From the NCBI RefSeq assembly GCF_965363235.1, contig NC_134848.1, forward strand, positions 62,334,181 through 62,398,180: 64,000 nt of DNA, in the 5' to 3' direction. The notes under the pieces were generated by a model that saw only the letters and a program-made list of their open reading frames with translations, was not told the origin of the DNA and made no database searches. This stretch comes from Mytilus galloprovincialis. Lineage: Eukaryota; Mollusca; Bivalvia; Mytilida; Mytilidae. Within the stretch, counting starts at the first letter, position 1, and each line of letters begins with the position of its first letter. A program made the translations under genes and the position numbers. This document shows positions 23,301 through 35,700 of this stretch, piece by piece.

Positions 23301-25622
23301 GCTTGCGTATAAAAAAGAAGATGTGGTATGATTGCCAATGAGACAACTATCCACAAAAGACCAAAATGACACAGAAATTAACAACTATAGGTCACCGTAC
23401 GGCCTTCAACAATGAGCAAAGCCCATACCGCATAGTCAGCTATAAAAGGCCCCGATAAGACAATGTAAAACAATTCAAACGATAAAACTAACGGCCTTAT
23501 TTATGTTTATATTTTCCCCATTTGAACTGTCGTGTATAGTTGTGTCATTTGTCAATCAGTACACATGTCCTTATTACTTTAGATGATGCTAATTTCGATA
23601 AAATACATACATTTTATATACGGTAAACTATTAATTACATTCTTGTCTATTTTTCTGTCAAGGCGTTTCGTGTGGATCTGACGAATTCCGTTGTAAGAAT
23701 GGTAAATGTATAGCAAGTGACTGGAAGTGTGATGGTATGGTAGATTGTGGCGGGAACGACGAATCTGACGAAAAGAATTGTAAACGAGGTATATCATGAC
23801 ATACATTCATATTATTCAAAAATAGTATTTCCTATTTCACTGGATCTAGCTTTATTTGCAGAGCCAAAATCTGACAATTATTTATGAATGAATCCTAGCG
23901 CATTTTTAGTATATACTAGTAAGTATGTACACATAAACTAATATCTCGTTTAAATGCATACTATAAATAAGAGACAAACACAGCTTTCTGATGTTCAAGT
24001 CGCAAATATGCTAGTTGATTTAGCCTGGTATCCTAGATCACTGGTCGACGTACTGACGCAAAGAAGAGGTTTGGTCAGGATGTGAGGCTAAAATTTATAA
24101 TAGAAGATATAAATCAAGGGGATGAACTAAGTTATTTGATAGAGTACTCTTCATCAACAATGGCTACCTTCAGGACTTACAGTATCCACGAGACTACCAT
24201 CTTGAATATATAACGCGACAGGTCCTCTCGCGGAGCAGGATTTGCTTACCTTTTTATTTTTTTTTATCACCCCTAGATTTCGGTGGGGTTCGTGTTTCTC
24301 AGTCTTGGACTCTTTTTTTGCCATGACATTGTTAGATTGTTTATGACTTATGAGTTTGAATATCTCTTGTGTGTCTTTCGTCTTTCTCTAATGTTTTTTT
24401 CTTTAATTCACATAACACTAGATAAATATGGTTATTTATTTGTATTTTTTTTTATAATTCAAAGCCTTTAATTTAATTGCATATTAATTTGTGGAATAGG
24501 ATAAATGGTGAAGTTTACATTACTTTTTATTGAAGATGTATAATGGTACACGAATGCCCGATCATTTCTGTTCTAAAGTTATAATTTGGTTGAAATGCAC
24601 TTGCAATTAACATTAAAAGGGAGGTAACTCAATTATTTGCCATCATTCTTTCGATCTACAGATTTATCAAATTACCAGAAACGCAGAGAGAAAAAAAAAC
24701 TTTTTCAGCTCAAGATAATGGTCACTTTAAACTAGGATAAAGGGTTTTTTCTGCCTTGTGTTGAGATTTTTCTAAATTGTCTTATTCTCATAAAGACTGG
24801 CTATCAAAATGAAAACGTCGTGTGTCTTTAATTGACGTTTGTGTAACTTTAGTACTGGACTTGCTAACATGTAATCTGGTTGTTGAATGATTTTCTTGAA
24901 TATTAAAAAGTCGTGAATTGGTACCTATAAGTTTTTGGTTTGCAGTAGAGGAGGGCTTAAAAACATAGCTTTTGTTGAGAAATGAGATAGAGTTAAACGG
25001 CCTCCGAGTATATTAACCAATCAAAATCTGGCATTACACTTGAAGTATAATTATAATGCATTCAATCTACTACTGACAAAACAGCTACTATTATCGACAA
25101 TTACTTTTTAATTCAAATTCAAAAACAGAAAAGATTCAACTTATTAATTTGTGTAAACTGTTTTTGTTGTAAACTTTATGGATATTAACACTTTTAATTT
25201 AATTGAATGCTTTAACATTATATGGTATTAATAAACTATCCACCAGAGACCAATTGACATACAAGCATAACTAAATATACATGTATATAGGTCACCATAC
25301 GGCCGTATGCTAATTTTACTGTATATGTGTCGTACTGAAAAGACCGTGAATAATAAATGATCAGTTGTTTGGCATTTTTATCGACGCTGTACTCAAGAAT
25401 TATCTACTCTGAGCTTGTTTTTTTTTTTTGTGTAGATTTTAATCATATGTATTGTATATTTGTGCAGACGATAAGTGTGATCAGTATCCATGGTTCTACT
25501 TCCGGTGCACGATTACCCATCGATGTATACCAAAATCGTGGATGTGCAATGGGGTACCAGATTGCCTTTACAACGACCGATCTGATGAAAAGCATTGTCA
25601 ACGAATAAAACATAAAAACTGA
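20364..25622 (+). CDS. Secreted protein with two LDL-receptor class A domains
   Basis: Three exons join in phase: 20364-20448, 23663-23788 and 25468-25622. All introns are phase 1, giving 121 residues. Exon 1 encodes a signal peptide ([20 protein letters not shown]). Exons 2 and 3 each carry one LDLa domain of about 40 residues with six cysteines and the calcium-binding end: D-C-x-x-N-D-E-S-D-E in the first, D-C-x-x-N-D-R-S-D-E in the second. The protein ends in a short basic tail (CQRIKHKN). There is no membrane anchor, so a small secreted binding protein is likely. One domain per phase-1 exon is the usual plan for shuffled modules. LDLa domains bind lipoproteins, proteases or other ligands; the ligand here cannot be read. 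The large introns hold several repeats. An AATAAA overlaps the last codons (25604) and another lies at 25750. Confidence 0.8.
20648..20860 (+). repeat. Family B repeat in LDLa intron 1
   Basis: The match to family B runs from AAGACCTGGTATGCCAATGA through TTCAACAATGAGCAAAAC to the TGTAAAACAATT stretch. It is followed closely by the G-run element at 20907. Confidence 0.75.
20907..21098. mobile_element. Small TIR element with G13 and C24 runs
   Basis: The ends AGGCAGCAACCATTTG (left) and CAAATGGTTTGCTGCCT (right) are inverted copies. Just inside them lie a run of 13 G (20931-20943) and a run of 24 C (21047-21070). It looks like a non-autonomous DNA transposon. The inner TIR (ACCATTTGATTTTCT then G-run) is shared with the larger element at 52354-53658. 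Confidence 0.75.
22998..23165 (+). repeat. Family C dispersed repeat
   Basis: It starts CATCATAGATACCAGGACTA and includes GACGCGCGTTTCGTCTA and GAAGAGCATTGAGGACC. Other copies are at 29510-29645, 52190-52350, 61318-61462 and 62815-62975, all on the plus strand. No polymerase III boxes or inverted ends were identified. Confidence 0.8.
23313..23510 (+). repeat. Family B repeat, well-preserved copy
   Basis: It starts GATGTGGTATGATTGCCAAT and runs through CACCGTACGGCCTTCAACAA and CATAGTCAGCTATAAAAGGC. It lies about 150 bp before LDLa exon 2. Other copies in the window were compared with this one. Confidence 0.8.
24270..24400 (-). repeat. Family E repeat, reverse copy
   Basis: The reverse complement resembles 48655-48860, including the stretches that read GGTTCGTGTTTCTCAGTCTT and ATGACTTATGAGTTTG on the plus strand. 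The open frame at 24283-24471 comes from this repeat and is not a gene. Confidence 0.6.
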
Positions 25623-26863
25623 AATTTCAAAAATAAGCTGCGTAGACTTTAACAGTCACTGTGATAGACAACTTTAAATCTTACTTTCATGGTTCGATTG
25701 CCAATGAGACAACATTTTAATCTAGAATTAAAACAAAGTGGATGAAAACAATAAAAGGCAGCTGTTAGACCTTCAACAATGACAAAAACCTAACACCGTA
25801 TAGTCGGCTATAAAATAGCTCGACAAGAAAAATGTGACACAAATTAAAAACAACGGACTAGTTTATAACAAAACAATTTACGGAAACAAAATATGACTGG
25901 CAATCATGAAACAACGACAACCACTGTAACACGGGTTCCTGATATGGGACAAATACCTTAAAATCCGGATCAAACATGTTGTTGAGCGCTCAACCCGACC
26001 CATAACCTGGAACAGTTGTGTAAAGTATTATAACAAAATTACCGAACTCCGAGGTAAATTCTACACGGAATTTCTCTAAGAAAATGGCAAAAACAAAAGT
26101 TCAAGCACATCAAACGAATGGATAACAACTGTCATATTCCCGACTGGGTACATTTGTGTACAGGCATTTTCTTAGGTAGAAAATGGTTTATTAAACCTGA
26201 TTTATTTTTTCAACCAACTAAACCTCTAACGTTTAAGACAGTCGCACAAATTCCATTATATTGACAACGATGGTTTTTTGTGAAGTTCGATATGAACCTC
26301 ATGGGTAGTCAAAGTCGTTACCCTCTACCCTTTTCCGTGCTCGTCTCAATTATTATTTACATGTATCAAGGTATGATGATATTACTTTTTGTGAAGCTGG
26401 ATATGAACATTGAGGCAAGTTAATGACCCGATGTTAACCTTACATGACATACGAAAACTGCCCCGAGCATTAAGTATTGCTTTTGTTTGTGCATTTGTTC
26501 TTTACGTCAACAGTCGAATAACATACTATATATCTATCAAAGTACAAGTTATATTTTGTAATTAGATAATGTATTTTGGACATTTGCGTAACAGGGACAC
26601 AATTCCGGATTTATCAGGACAGGGCCGGCAGTTTGTTTTTTGCTACCCGGTCCCCCTAAATTTTTATGAATAAATTTCTTCAATTGCAGAAAAATATTGG
26701 AATTTCAAGATGATTTCAAGATCAAATAAAAAAGTCTTATTTCATTGAATAAAAATCATAGTGCTAATTTCTCCAACGTGTAAAACAAATGGCGTTGTAA
26801 AATAAGTTGCAACAAAATGAAGGCAGAACTGGAAGGAAAGATATACAGAATAAAACATGTAAA

Positions 26864-27009
26864 AGGTAGTTTCGTTTTTGATACTGACTATATCATGTGG
26901 AATATCTAGACGAGCCCGTTATATATCATGTGGAATATCTAGACGAACCCGTTAAGGGCGAGTTACGATATTCCACATGATATAGTCAGTATCAAAAACG
27001 AAACTACCT
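26864..27009. repeat. Fold-back with 43 bp perfect arms
   Basis: The arms 26864-26906 and 26967-27009 are exact reverse complements (starting AGGTAGTTTCGTTTTTGATA). The spacer holds a second direct copy, offset by 32 bp, of the left arm's inner end plus CTAGACGARCCCGTT. Outside the arms, ACAGAATAA and TTATTCTG extend the symmetry with gaps, and further symmetry reaches about 27140 (TTATCGGTAATT / AATTACCGATAA). Confidence 0.85.
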
Positions 27010-28375
27010 ATTATTCTGTTTATCGGTAATTATGACGTCACACAATGTATTGCCTAATATTTTCAGTTATACAGCCAGTACGTTGATACTCGAAAATATT
27101 AGACAGTAAGATCAAAGGGAAAATATACGAATTACCGATAAATAATAGTTCCTTGTATTTTCTAATTTATTTTCATCGAAATATGATTTTTTTTCTTCAA
27201 ATTTATACAAAGAATGATACATAACAGAAAAAAATGGCTTGAAAATAAGAATAAAATCATCAGAAAAATAGCTTTGCCTTTTCTCCCGATTTAATCATTG
27301 ACTTATTCGTTTGACCTACTGCGCTAATACACTCTTGTAACGTTAGACCTTGACAAAGCAAATTCGTACATATATTACTATTATATATGGTAATATATTC
27401 AATATGTGAATATCATGAACAAATCATAATATTTGCATATAATGTGTTTAAATTGTGCATTATGAGATAGTCCTAAATATATACATGAGAACATAAAGGT
27501 GTATGGTCAACCCTGGACTTCGTAAGATCCAGTAGTTAAACCCTGTCAAAGAGTGGTTTCCATGTGGCTGTCCCGGATGTATAAATACGCAGCCACGTCC
27601 GGTAGGAATAGAAAGTGCAATCCGATGTATCTTGCAGGGAGAAGAAAGACAAGCTTTCTACACGTTTAAAACATTGCAACATCCCTCAAAGAGGCTTGTA
27701 GATGACATGCTGTAAGGCTAAATGTCCGCACATTTCCAGCATATTTCCAGGTGTAATTAATTGTGTCCGCTTTTCATCCTGGTCGGCCTACTTGCACCTT
27801 CCTAGCTTTTGTATCGTAAAATGAGTATTAACGTCCCTAATATAAATGAAACAATTGCCACTGGACGTTTTGCATATATATATATAGCAATCAATCATTA
27901 TGTATCTAATATAGGAGTATCATCAAATTACTGAAGTCAGCTGAACTCAAAAGGTTGTGCTCTAGCCTTTATACATAAATAAGGACATGTGGTATGATTA
28001 TCAATGAGACAGCTATTCACCATAGTTCACATTTAATAGATGTAAGCTACATGTAGTAAAGGAGACCTATACGTTTATACGTGTTGTCTAGTATCACTCT
28101 AAATGCGACTGATAATGAATCATAATTATTTCGGGGCACCAGATTGCAAGGGAACAAACTTATAGATTTTTATTTTCCTGTTCATGATTGTTTCCTATTG
28201 TTGTCTTTCGTCTATAAACTCATAACATCGCTTGTGGCAATCATCATTCGACTGTGGATATTCTGTGTTCCTCCATCAAAAACAACTGTCAGTCATTGTA
28301 TGGTCCAGTGTACTGGAATAAGCGTAATGTGTATACATAAACTATCAATTTTGTCTTTTTAAAACAGTGAATATG

Positions 28376-28666
28376 TTTCGGTGGCCGAATGGTCTAAGTA
28401 GTCGAACAGATGTATCACTAGCCAGTCAACCCTGAGGTATTGAGTTATAATCCCACACGTGGCAGCCAGTCAACACTGAGGTATCGAGTTCTAATCCCGT
28501 ATGTGGCAGCACACGATCGACCCGAATCTTTATTGAATTTGATTGCCATTTTTTCTACCGAAGGTCAGTGGTTCTCTTCGGGAACTCCGACTTCCATCAC
28601 ATATAAACACTGACAGCCAAGAAATATCACAAAAGTGCTTAAAATGGTGTTTAGCGCTAATCAATA
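28376..28666 (+). mobile_element. tRNA-headed SINE with doubled B-box segment
   Basis: The head CGGTGGCCGAATGGTCTAAG is an A box of the Leu/Ser tRNA type, with a B box at GAGTTATAATCCC. The 44 bp segment with the B box is present twice (28421-28464 and 28465-28508). The body (GTGGTTCTCTTCGGGAACTC, then GTGCTTAAAATGG) matches the copy at 51775-52030 on the minus strand. It resembles tRNA-derived SINEs known from molluscs; a specific family name is not claimed. Confidence 0.75.
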
Positions 28667-30179
28667 TTCTTCGAAACGACTGGTCCAATTCGGCCTAATC
28701 TTGGCAACGTATTTCATTTTTAAAGTTATGGACTACCTGTCAGTAGCTGCGAGTACTCTCCGATCTGAACTTAGTGGGGTTTTTTATTGGGATGTACCCG
28801 GTCACGTTCACTATGTATTTCTATTTGTATTCATCTGATGCGTTCAGCCCTTTTCAACTGATTTGTATAGTTCTTTCTTATGTTGTACTGTTACATCACT
28901 GTCCCAAGTTATGGGAGGGTTCACAGGGTTGTAGTCCCACTATAATGATTAACCCCTTTATATTCTATATATTTGTGCTTGTCCCAAAATCGGGAGCCTG
29001 TAATTCAGTGGTTGTCGTTTGTTGCTGTGTTCATATTTGTTTTTCGTTCATATGTGTTCATTGATTTGGCCGTTAAACTCATTTGTATTGTTTTACATTT
29101 GTGATTTCGGGGCCTTTTATATATGACTGTGGTACGTGCTTTGCTCATTGTTGAATGCCAAAAATCTTCTTTTTTAATATTTTGTGCGATGGCTCTCCGA
29201 TTCAGTTTAACAACATGCATTTACATGTAGTTCTTGCCTATAAATGGGCGTTTTTAAGGCTTTCCTTAGGTATATTTTTAGTTACTTCTTAGTTTATGGT
29301 TAGTTTTAAAACAAAAAAGTAGTTTAATACATGAAGTGGTAAAATATCCCTCAAATTTATTTACTCGAGAGCCATTTTCAAAAGGACTTTTATCTTTTTT
29401 TATATAAAAATTCACCAAGCTTGAAGCGTATTCGTTAAGGTTTTAGTATTACATTGTAGACTCATTGTAAGATGATGACTTATTATCAAACATATGATCA
29501 AAAATAAACTCATCATAGATTCCAGGATTAAAATTTTATACGCCAAACATGAGTTTTGTCTACAAAAGATTCACCATAGACGCTGGAATCAAACGAGTTA
29601 AAAAAAAAAAACACGAATAACTTACGAAGTTAGCTACATGTTGTACAATGAATATATCAAAAAGAAGATGTGGTATAATTACCAATGAGACAACTCCTTA
29701 CAAGAGACCAAAAGACACAAAATTTTTGCAAAATGTTGAGTATTTATCAAAGAAATGAATACACGAAGGCCTCTGAACTTTAAGCAAGTTTAGGTACATG
29801 TATATTAATAGCTTAACAGTATTCAGTTGGAAGTAATTTTTCATTTCTTGTTTGTCAAATTCAAGTTTTTTTGTTTTTTTTTTTTCATTTTTGCTGTTGT
29901 TGATGTCCTTCCATGCAAAATTTTACAAAACTATATAGAATTTGCCGTTTTGCTTCCAAATGCCTTCGACAGCTGAACAACATTTCTATTGTATGGACAC
30001 ACGTTGATAAATATTATAGGTTGATGATTTCAGATCTTTTTTAATTCCCTTTTCTGTATGATTTTTTTTTTCGGTCAGTTTTATAATATCAAATAGTCTA
30101 ACTGGTTAACAACATTGTAAATTATTAGCTTTAAAGTTAAAGTTTAGTTTAAACATATACAATAGGATTGGATACAAGT

Positions 30180-31440
30180 TATAACAACTTAAGATAATCC
30201 TCTCCATATAAGTACAATATACAAAATTTCAAGATGACAGCAATTATATATTTCAGTACAATATGAAAAATATATACAATAGATATAGTATGTTTAAACA
30301 GTATAACAGTTGGATACGAGTACATTTTAAGATACAGCAAATTGCCAATATTAATCAAAGAATCTTTTTGTATGGCGTATATAACTATGTACATTTCTGA
30401 AAAGGATTGTGTTTTGTTCAACAGTAATTTCGTCTGTTCCAAATAAAATATGTTCTATGGAGATATCAGCTAAGTGTTGAATGTTTTTAAAGAGCTGATT
30501 TCTAAAGTTTATGTAGAGTGGACATTCTAAAAAATGAATCGAATCTTCTAATGGACACCCACATTCACAACTTGGGTCATTTACTAAATTAACTCTGTAT
30601 AAATCAGCTTTTAAAGGACTACATCTGTGTCGTAATTTTGTATGTAGTATATTTTCCATCCTGTTTCCAATGAAATAATATTTAGGTACCAAAAATGAAA
30701 TATCATTTCTCCGGATGGTGTTTTTGAAATTTGGAGATGATTGTATGGATCTATTATCTAATGGTAATAAATTCCATGCTCGAATTGAAGAAGGGAAAAA
30801 AGATTTAGAAAATATGTCCAATCTACATCTCGGTACTCTATAGTGAGAACGGTTTCTAGTATTATAATAATTATCATCTGTGTAATTCGAGATACAATCC
30901 ATAAGATATTCTGGAACATAATTGCTGTGTATTTTATGAAATAAACATAATTTACGTCTATTTCTTCTAGAACTCAAAGTTTCCCAACCAGTTTCAAAAA
31001 GTAGGGATTCTATGCTTGCAAATTGCGGAAGCCCAGTAATAATTCTGGCTGCCTCAAACTGCAAGCGCTTTTTTTTTCAGAATCTCTAACACAACATCCA
31101 TCCCATAGTTCGCATGCATATTCTAAAAGTGGAAGTATTTATGCAAGATATATCTTATTAGGATTGTTTCTGTTAAGAATATATTTCAATTTTCTCAGAA
31201 CAAAAAATTGTTTAGTGGCACTACAGCAAATGTTATCTATATGTACTGACCACTTGCAATTATTAGAAAAAGTAACACCCAAATGTTTGTGGTCATCAAC
31301 CTTTTCTATAAATTGTCCATTAAATTTCAAATTAATAGGCTGTGAATCCTTACGGAAATTAAAAACCATATATTCTGTTTTCTTAGGATTAAAATCTACA
31401 AGCCATTGTTTTGACCAATCATTTAAAGTTAAAGGAACCT
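30180..31440 (-). mobile_element. 5'-truncated LINE, RT C-terminal part
   Basis: On the minus strand the frame starts inside a reverse transcriptase (VPLTLNDWSKQWLVDFNPKK, KTEYMVFNF, DDHKHLGVTFSNNCKWSVHI). It continues with a typical LINE C-terminus (FEAARIITGLPQFASIESL, SSIRAWNLLP, and the Cys/His segment CECGCPLEDSIHFLECP), ending at 30351. An in-frame stop after KIYLA near 31139 and a frameshift at an A-run near 31070 make it inactive. About 170 bp of 3' sequence follows. The motifs fit the Jockey/CR1 group in a broad sense. The plus-strand open frame at 31023-31442 is a shadow. Confidence 0.85.
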
Positions 31441-32684
31441 AGATTTCATAAATCACAGAATTGTTCTCGTGACTTTTTTTATTGGAGAAGGGGTATTTGA
31501 ATCCATCACTTCATCGAAAAGATTTCAGTGACAGTTGCAAGTGTTTTATATTTATATGTTTATAATGTTCTACTCGATTCGTTTGCTATTCATAAACTTC
31601 AATGCATTTTATTTCATATGCTGTACAGTTACTGCACCTGAGCTGTATTTTGAAACAAAAGTTTTAGTTCATATAATAAAGTTTCATTGTGTATTAATTT
31701 CATTTTCATTTATATTTTTATTGTATTTCATTCTGCAAGATCTACTTATTTATAGAATATTAAAGTAAGTTTAATTTATTATGCAATACAATATAGCAAC
31801 TATGAGGTTGTTTTTTTTTGTGAAACTATAGAAGTTAGATATAAGAAGATAAATTATAAGTGCCAATGAGAAAACTCTCCATCCAAGTCATAATTTATAA
31901 AAGTAAACCATTATAGATCAAAGTACGGTCTTCAACACGGAGACTTGGTTTCACACCGAATAACAAGCTATAAAGGTCCCCCCAAAAAAGCTAGTGTAAA
32001 ACCAAGGAGGTTCTAATAGATCTAATATAACCTCCTTGTGTAAAACCATTGAAAATGGGAAACCAACGGTCTAATCTATATAAAAAACGAAAAACGAGAA
32101 GCACTAAAAATATAATGAACCACATCGACAAACAACAACTACTAAACATCAGATTCCTGACTTAGGACAGGTGCAAACAATTGCAGCGGGTTAAAGTAGT
32201 CTTTGTTTTAAATTAATGTTAACTTGTTTGAAACATATTTGTCTGAAGGGGTATAATAACAATTGTACCAGACTACATTTGTCTGCACATTATGTAAACA
32301 TTTCAAATTTAAACAATACATAATTATATACACACAGACTTATGACAGCTGATTTACATGTTGTACATGCATGCAACTGGTCATTTACATGCTTTATGGT
32401 GATAAATTGAGAAAATGACCATGCACAGTACCCATCCCGAATAGGGGCCTCGGAAAAATAAAGGGGAAAGTGTGCAACAGATTTATAAAAACCAATAAAA
32501 AGTCAAAAAAAATATTTTAATTGAATAAATTTCCATAATCGTAAATTATTACAAATTTTGAGAAAAAGAAACATTTGTTTAATAATGAAATTGACGTTTA
32601 TTGTCCAAGGTGTCCCCTTAGATTGCCTCTGATCTTTAGAGTTGACAGTAGATAGTAATAAATCATTATTTTATAGTAAATATG
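31441..32684. other. Repeat-bearing stretch upstream of the structural gene
   Basis: No gene is seen. A diverged family B relative spans about 31840-32200 (GTGCCAATGAGAAAACTCTC, GGTCTTCAACACGGAGAC) and carries the 36 bp insertion at 32003-32038. The open frame at 31535-31768 is T-rich and has no recognised product. Confidence 0.6.
32003..32038. mobile_element. 36 bp palindromic insertion with 8 bp target duplication
   Basis: The insert begins CAAGGAGGTT and ends AACCTCCTTG, a perfect 10 bp inverted repeat, and is flanked on both sides by TGTAAAAC (31995-32002 and 32039-32046). An 8 bp duplication is typical of hAT transposons. The host sequence is a family B copy, in which TGTAAAAC normally occurs once, which supports a real insertion. 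Confidence 0.8.
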
Positions 32685-32694
32685 TATAAATATA
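32685..32694 (+). promoter_or_regulatory. TATA box of the Gly/His-rich gene
   Basis: TATAAATATA lies about 70-80 bp before the start codon at 32764. A start site near 32715, at CAGCTTATGTAG, would give a short leader of about 50 bases. No other strong element was identified. Confidence 0.6.
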
Positions 32695-32763
32695 TGTTTT
32701 CAGCTTATGTAGATTCGCTCATTACCAGGAAAGATCCACCAGTGATTCAGTCGACTTGCCAAA

Positions 32764-35700
32764 ATGAACAAACTTATCTTGTTAGCGCTTGTTGTCGTAG
32801 CATTGGAATGTGGTAAGATTGAAATTTTCATGTGCATTCTATAGTTTACTAATTTTTTTTTAATTTTCAAAATGTTTTTTTTTTTTAACTATTTTTCTGT
32901 TTATTCATTTAATTTGTTATATGCATTCTATATGAATATGGATTTAGCATTTTCTAGTCTACTCAATTTTCTCATTTTTTAACTAGTTTACTGTTTATTA
33001 AAAATAAACCCTCCATGCAGATTTCCTAAATATTGAGATCTTCTTTTTCATATGCATTCTATATTAATATGGATTTAGCATTTACTAATTTACTCATTTT
33101 TTTTTATATATATATTTTGTGTAACAGTTTTATTGTTTATTAAAAATAAACCCTATACGTGCAGATTTCCTAAACTTATATGGATATGTGAATTTGGATT
33201 TCGTTGATAATCTTTTCCCGCTAAAAATTAAAATTTTCAACTGCATGTACGTCAAAAACAAAACTGAAAGCCAAAATGGTCTACCACCATCTTAAATGTG
33301 TTAAGGTATACACAAACTATCAAAGAACGTCATTTGTTGCTATTATAACTTAGCATCAAACATTATTAACTGATAGAGGTACTATTTTTTGGAACAAAAT
33401 AAATCCTCTGATCTTTAATGTAAACTTGAATTGAAGAAAATGCTAGTACGGACCGTTTATACATTGGTTAAAGTTGGCTTTATAAGATTAATTTTTTTGA
33501 TAATTTAAAGAGGCAAGTTTTACCGCATGGAACGTGCGAGGGCTGTTTAGCCAGTCAAGGTCGTTTAACACTTTCATCATCGGTATGGAACGTTTACATA
33601 ATTTGCGTTATTTTTAAAGTAAAGTTTTATTCCGTGAAATGCTTTTTTTGTACAAGTTCATGAAAGGTTCATTTAGGACGGAATTTAAGTGGTGGTGTTT
33701 TTATAACTTTTGTAAAATATAATGGGTAACAAGGATTTCAGAAAAGCTTAAAAACGTTAATTTACCATACGTTTCATATTTTTGTAAACTAAAGGATCGT
33801 GCGTAGTATTTTTTTATCTCGTTATATTGTTTCTCAACTAAGTTATTTATTATACGAAGCTTAATGAAGCCCAACAATATTGTCAGCACAGAAATTTTGC
33901 TAATTGATATTGATCCCCAAGAAGGGTTCGAATTCACGACAGAGTGACATTAGCTGTAGCCCTGCCTGCCTGCGCAGTGTCCCAAACCTTAGATAATTCC
34001 ACCATCTAGGTTTTACGATTATTTTGTTTTTATAACTAAAATAATTGAATTGAAAATATATTTATACATGTACATTCTGTGAGTACAATGTTATTAAAAT
34101 TATTGTTACATTTCAGCATCTGCCTATAAGAGTGAGTAAAGATTTGGTTTAATCTTGAACTTCATACTTTAATCTTAAACTACATACTTTAATCTTCATC
34201 TTCAATCTTAAAATGCTCATTTCTTCTAAAGCATGACTTATCTTTTTTCCTGACTTTCTTCTTTCAGTTTCGAGTCACAAATGTAAGTATTTAATGTCTG
34301 TCTGTCTGTCCATCTATCTGTTGCATGTTTTTCTTCTTTTTTTTAAGTACAACTTACCGAAAAATTGGATATAGCCACGTTATTCACACCTTCAAAGATA
34401 CGAAACAGTTCATGAATTATTATTTTCTAAGTTTAATTATCTATTAAAAAGAGAATTATCAGTAAAAACGCAATATAATAATGGAGTAAATTTTGGTTGG
34501 TTTGATTTTTCTTAATTAATTTTTTTTTTGGGGGGGGGTATTATATTATGGGGAGCTCAAATATAAAAAAAAACTAGGGTACAATGCGCAAATAAATTGA
34601 AATATAGATAGAAATTGACCTTTAGTTATATATATAGTACTGTACTTAAGGCGATACCTAGATTGTAAGTTACTTAAAACAAGTCCTTTTAAGGGAAAGA
34701 GGTTAAAGAAATATATTTTATGTGAAATTTTGTTTGTGGTCAAAAGTAAGAAGAACAGATATCTATTATCAACAGAGATTAATTGAATAGATCTTCCGTT
34801 CTCATCCATCACCCTGTCACAATGTTACAATGAAGACAAGTTGAATGTAAAAAAACAAAAACTTTGATAGATATACAATATTTTCTCATGGCATAATGTG
34901 AAATATATTTATTAATGGCGATTCTCATAGGTCTGTATGAAGACCATAAAAGGCATTAAAATCACGAACCATGACGTTCCGATAAATTCACACGTACAAT
35001 AACGTTACTGTCAATCATTTGTCAGCATTTGTCTTTGTCGGACCATTGTTAAGATATGTCCTTGCAGACCCTCAGGCTTTACATTCTAGTCGAGGATTTA
35101 TTTGATGCTCCATAGCTTTATTATGATGCAATAAATGTACGGATAATTGTACTTTTTCTTGTCTAACTATTAATTTAATTTAAAGACGTTTTAATAATCA
35201 TATATATAAGAAATTCGAGGGAACTTTTTTGTTATAGTAGAATTTCAATTATGGTCTATCCCGCCCTCGTTTTCAGTTTTAAGTCAAGAATTTCTGGAAA
35301 ACCTCCGATTTCAGTCACTGGATAGAACTCGGTATAATGTGGTTTGTGAATTGTTATGGTGTTTTCTTGTTACCAGTTTTAAGTTCTAACCAAATGTTTA
35401 GTCTTTTTTTCATACAAGTTGATACAGTCAGCTGTATATATTTGAGCTAAAGCTTGTAATGTTTTTTTTTAAATTTTCTTGTCCTGTGCATTATACATAA
35501 AGGATAATTTTGGGTTTCATATTTGGAGAATAAGTTATTAGTTCGGTAATGAATTTGTTTACATGTATATAATACATTGTATGCCCAAAATGCACCCCAA
35601 ACCTAATCAATTTTCTTTCTTTTTCATTTTTGATAATTTGTCTTCGATTTTGTTGACCTATATACCTCAGTGATTTCTATTTGTTTTTGCCTTTGAATTA

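Larger units (their letters stand above)
25623..30179. other. Repeat-rich intergenic stretch
   Basis: No gene was found. It holds a family B copy (25690-25990), a family F copy (26041-26200), a fold-back (26864-27009), a GC-richer stretch of unknown type (27480-27800), a tRNA-headed SINE (28376-28666), a reverse family B copy (28850-29165), a family C copy (29510-29645) and a short family B head (29656-29710). The open frames at 28144-29064 lie in or next to these repeats. Confidence 0.6.

Noticed and set aside
31023-31442. Plus-strand 139-residue frame
   Set aside because: It lies antisense to the LINE reverse-transcriptase frame and has no recognised product.
33900-34015. tRNA-like B box near GAAGGGTTCGAATTC
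   Set aside because: No matching A box at proper spacing and no second copy was seen in the window.
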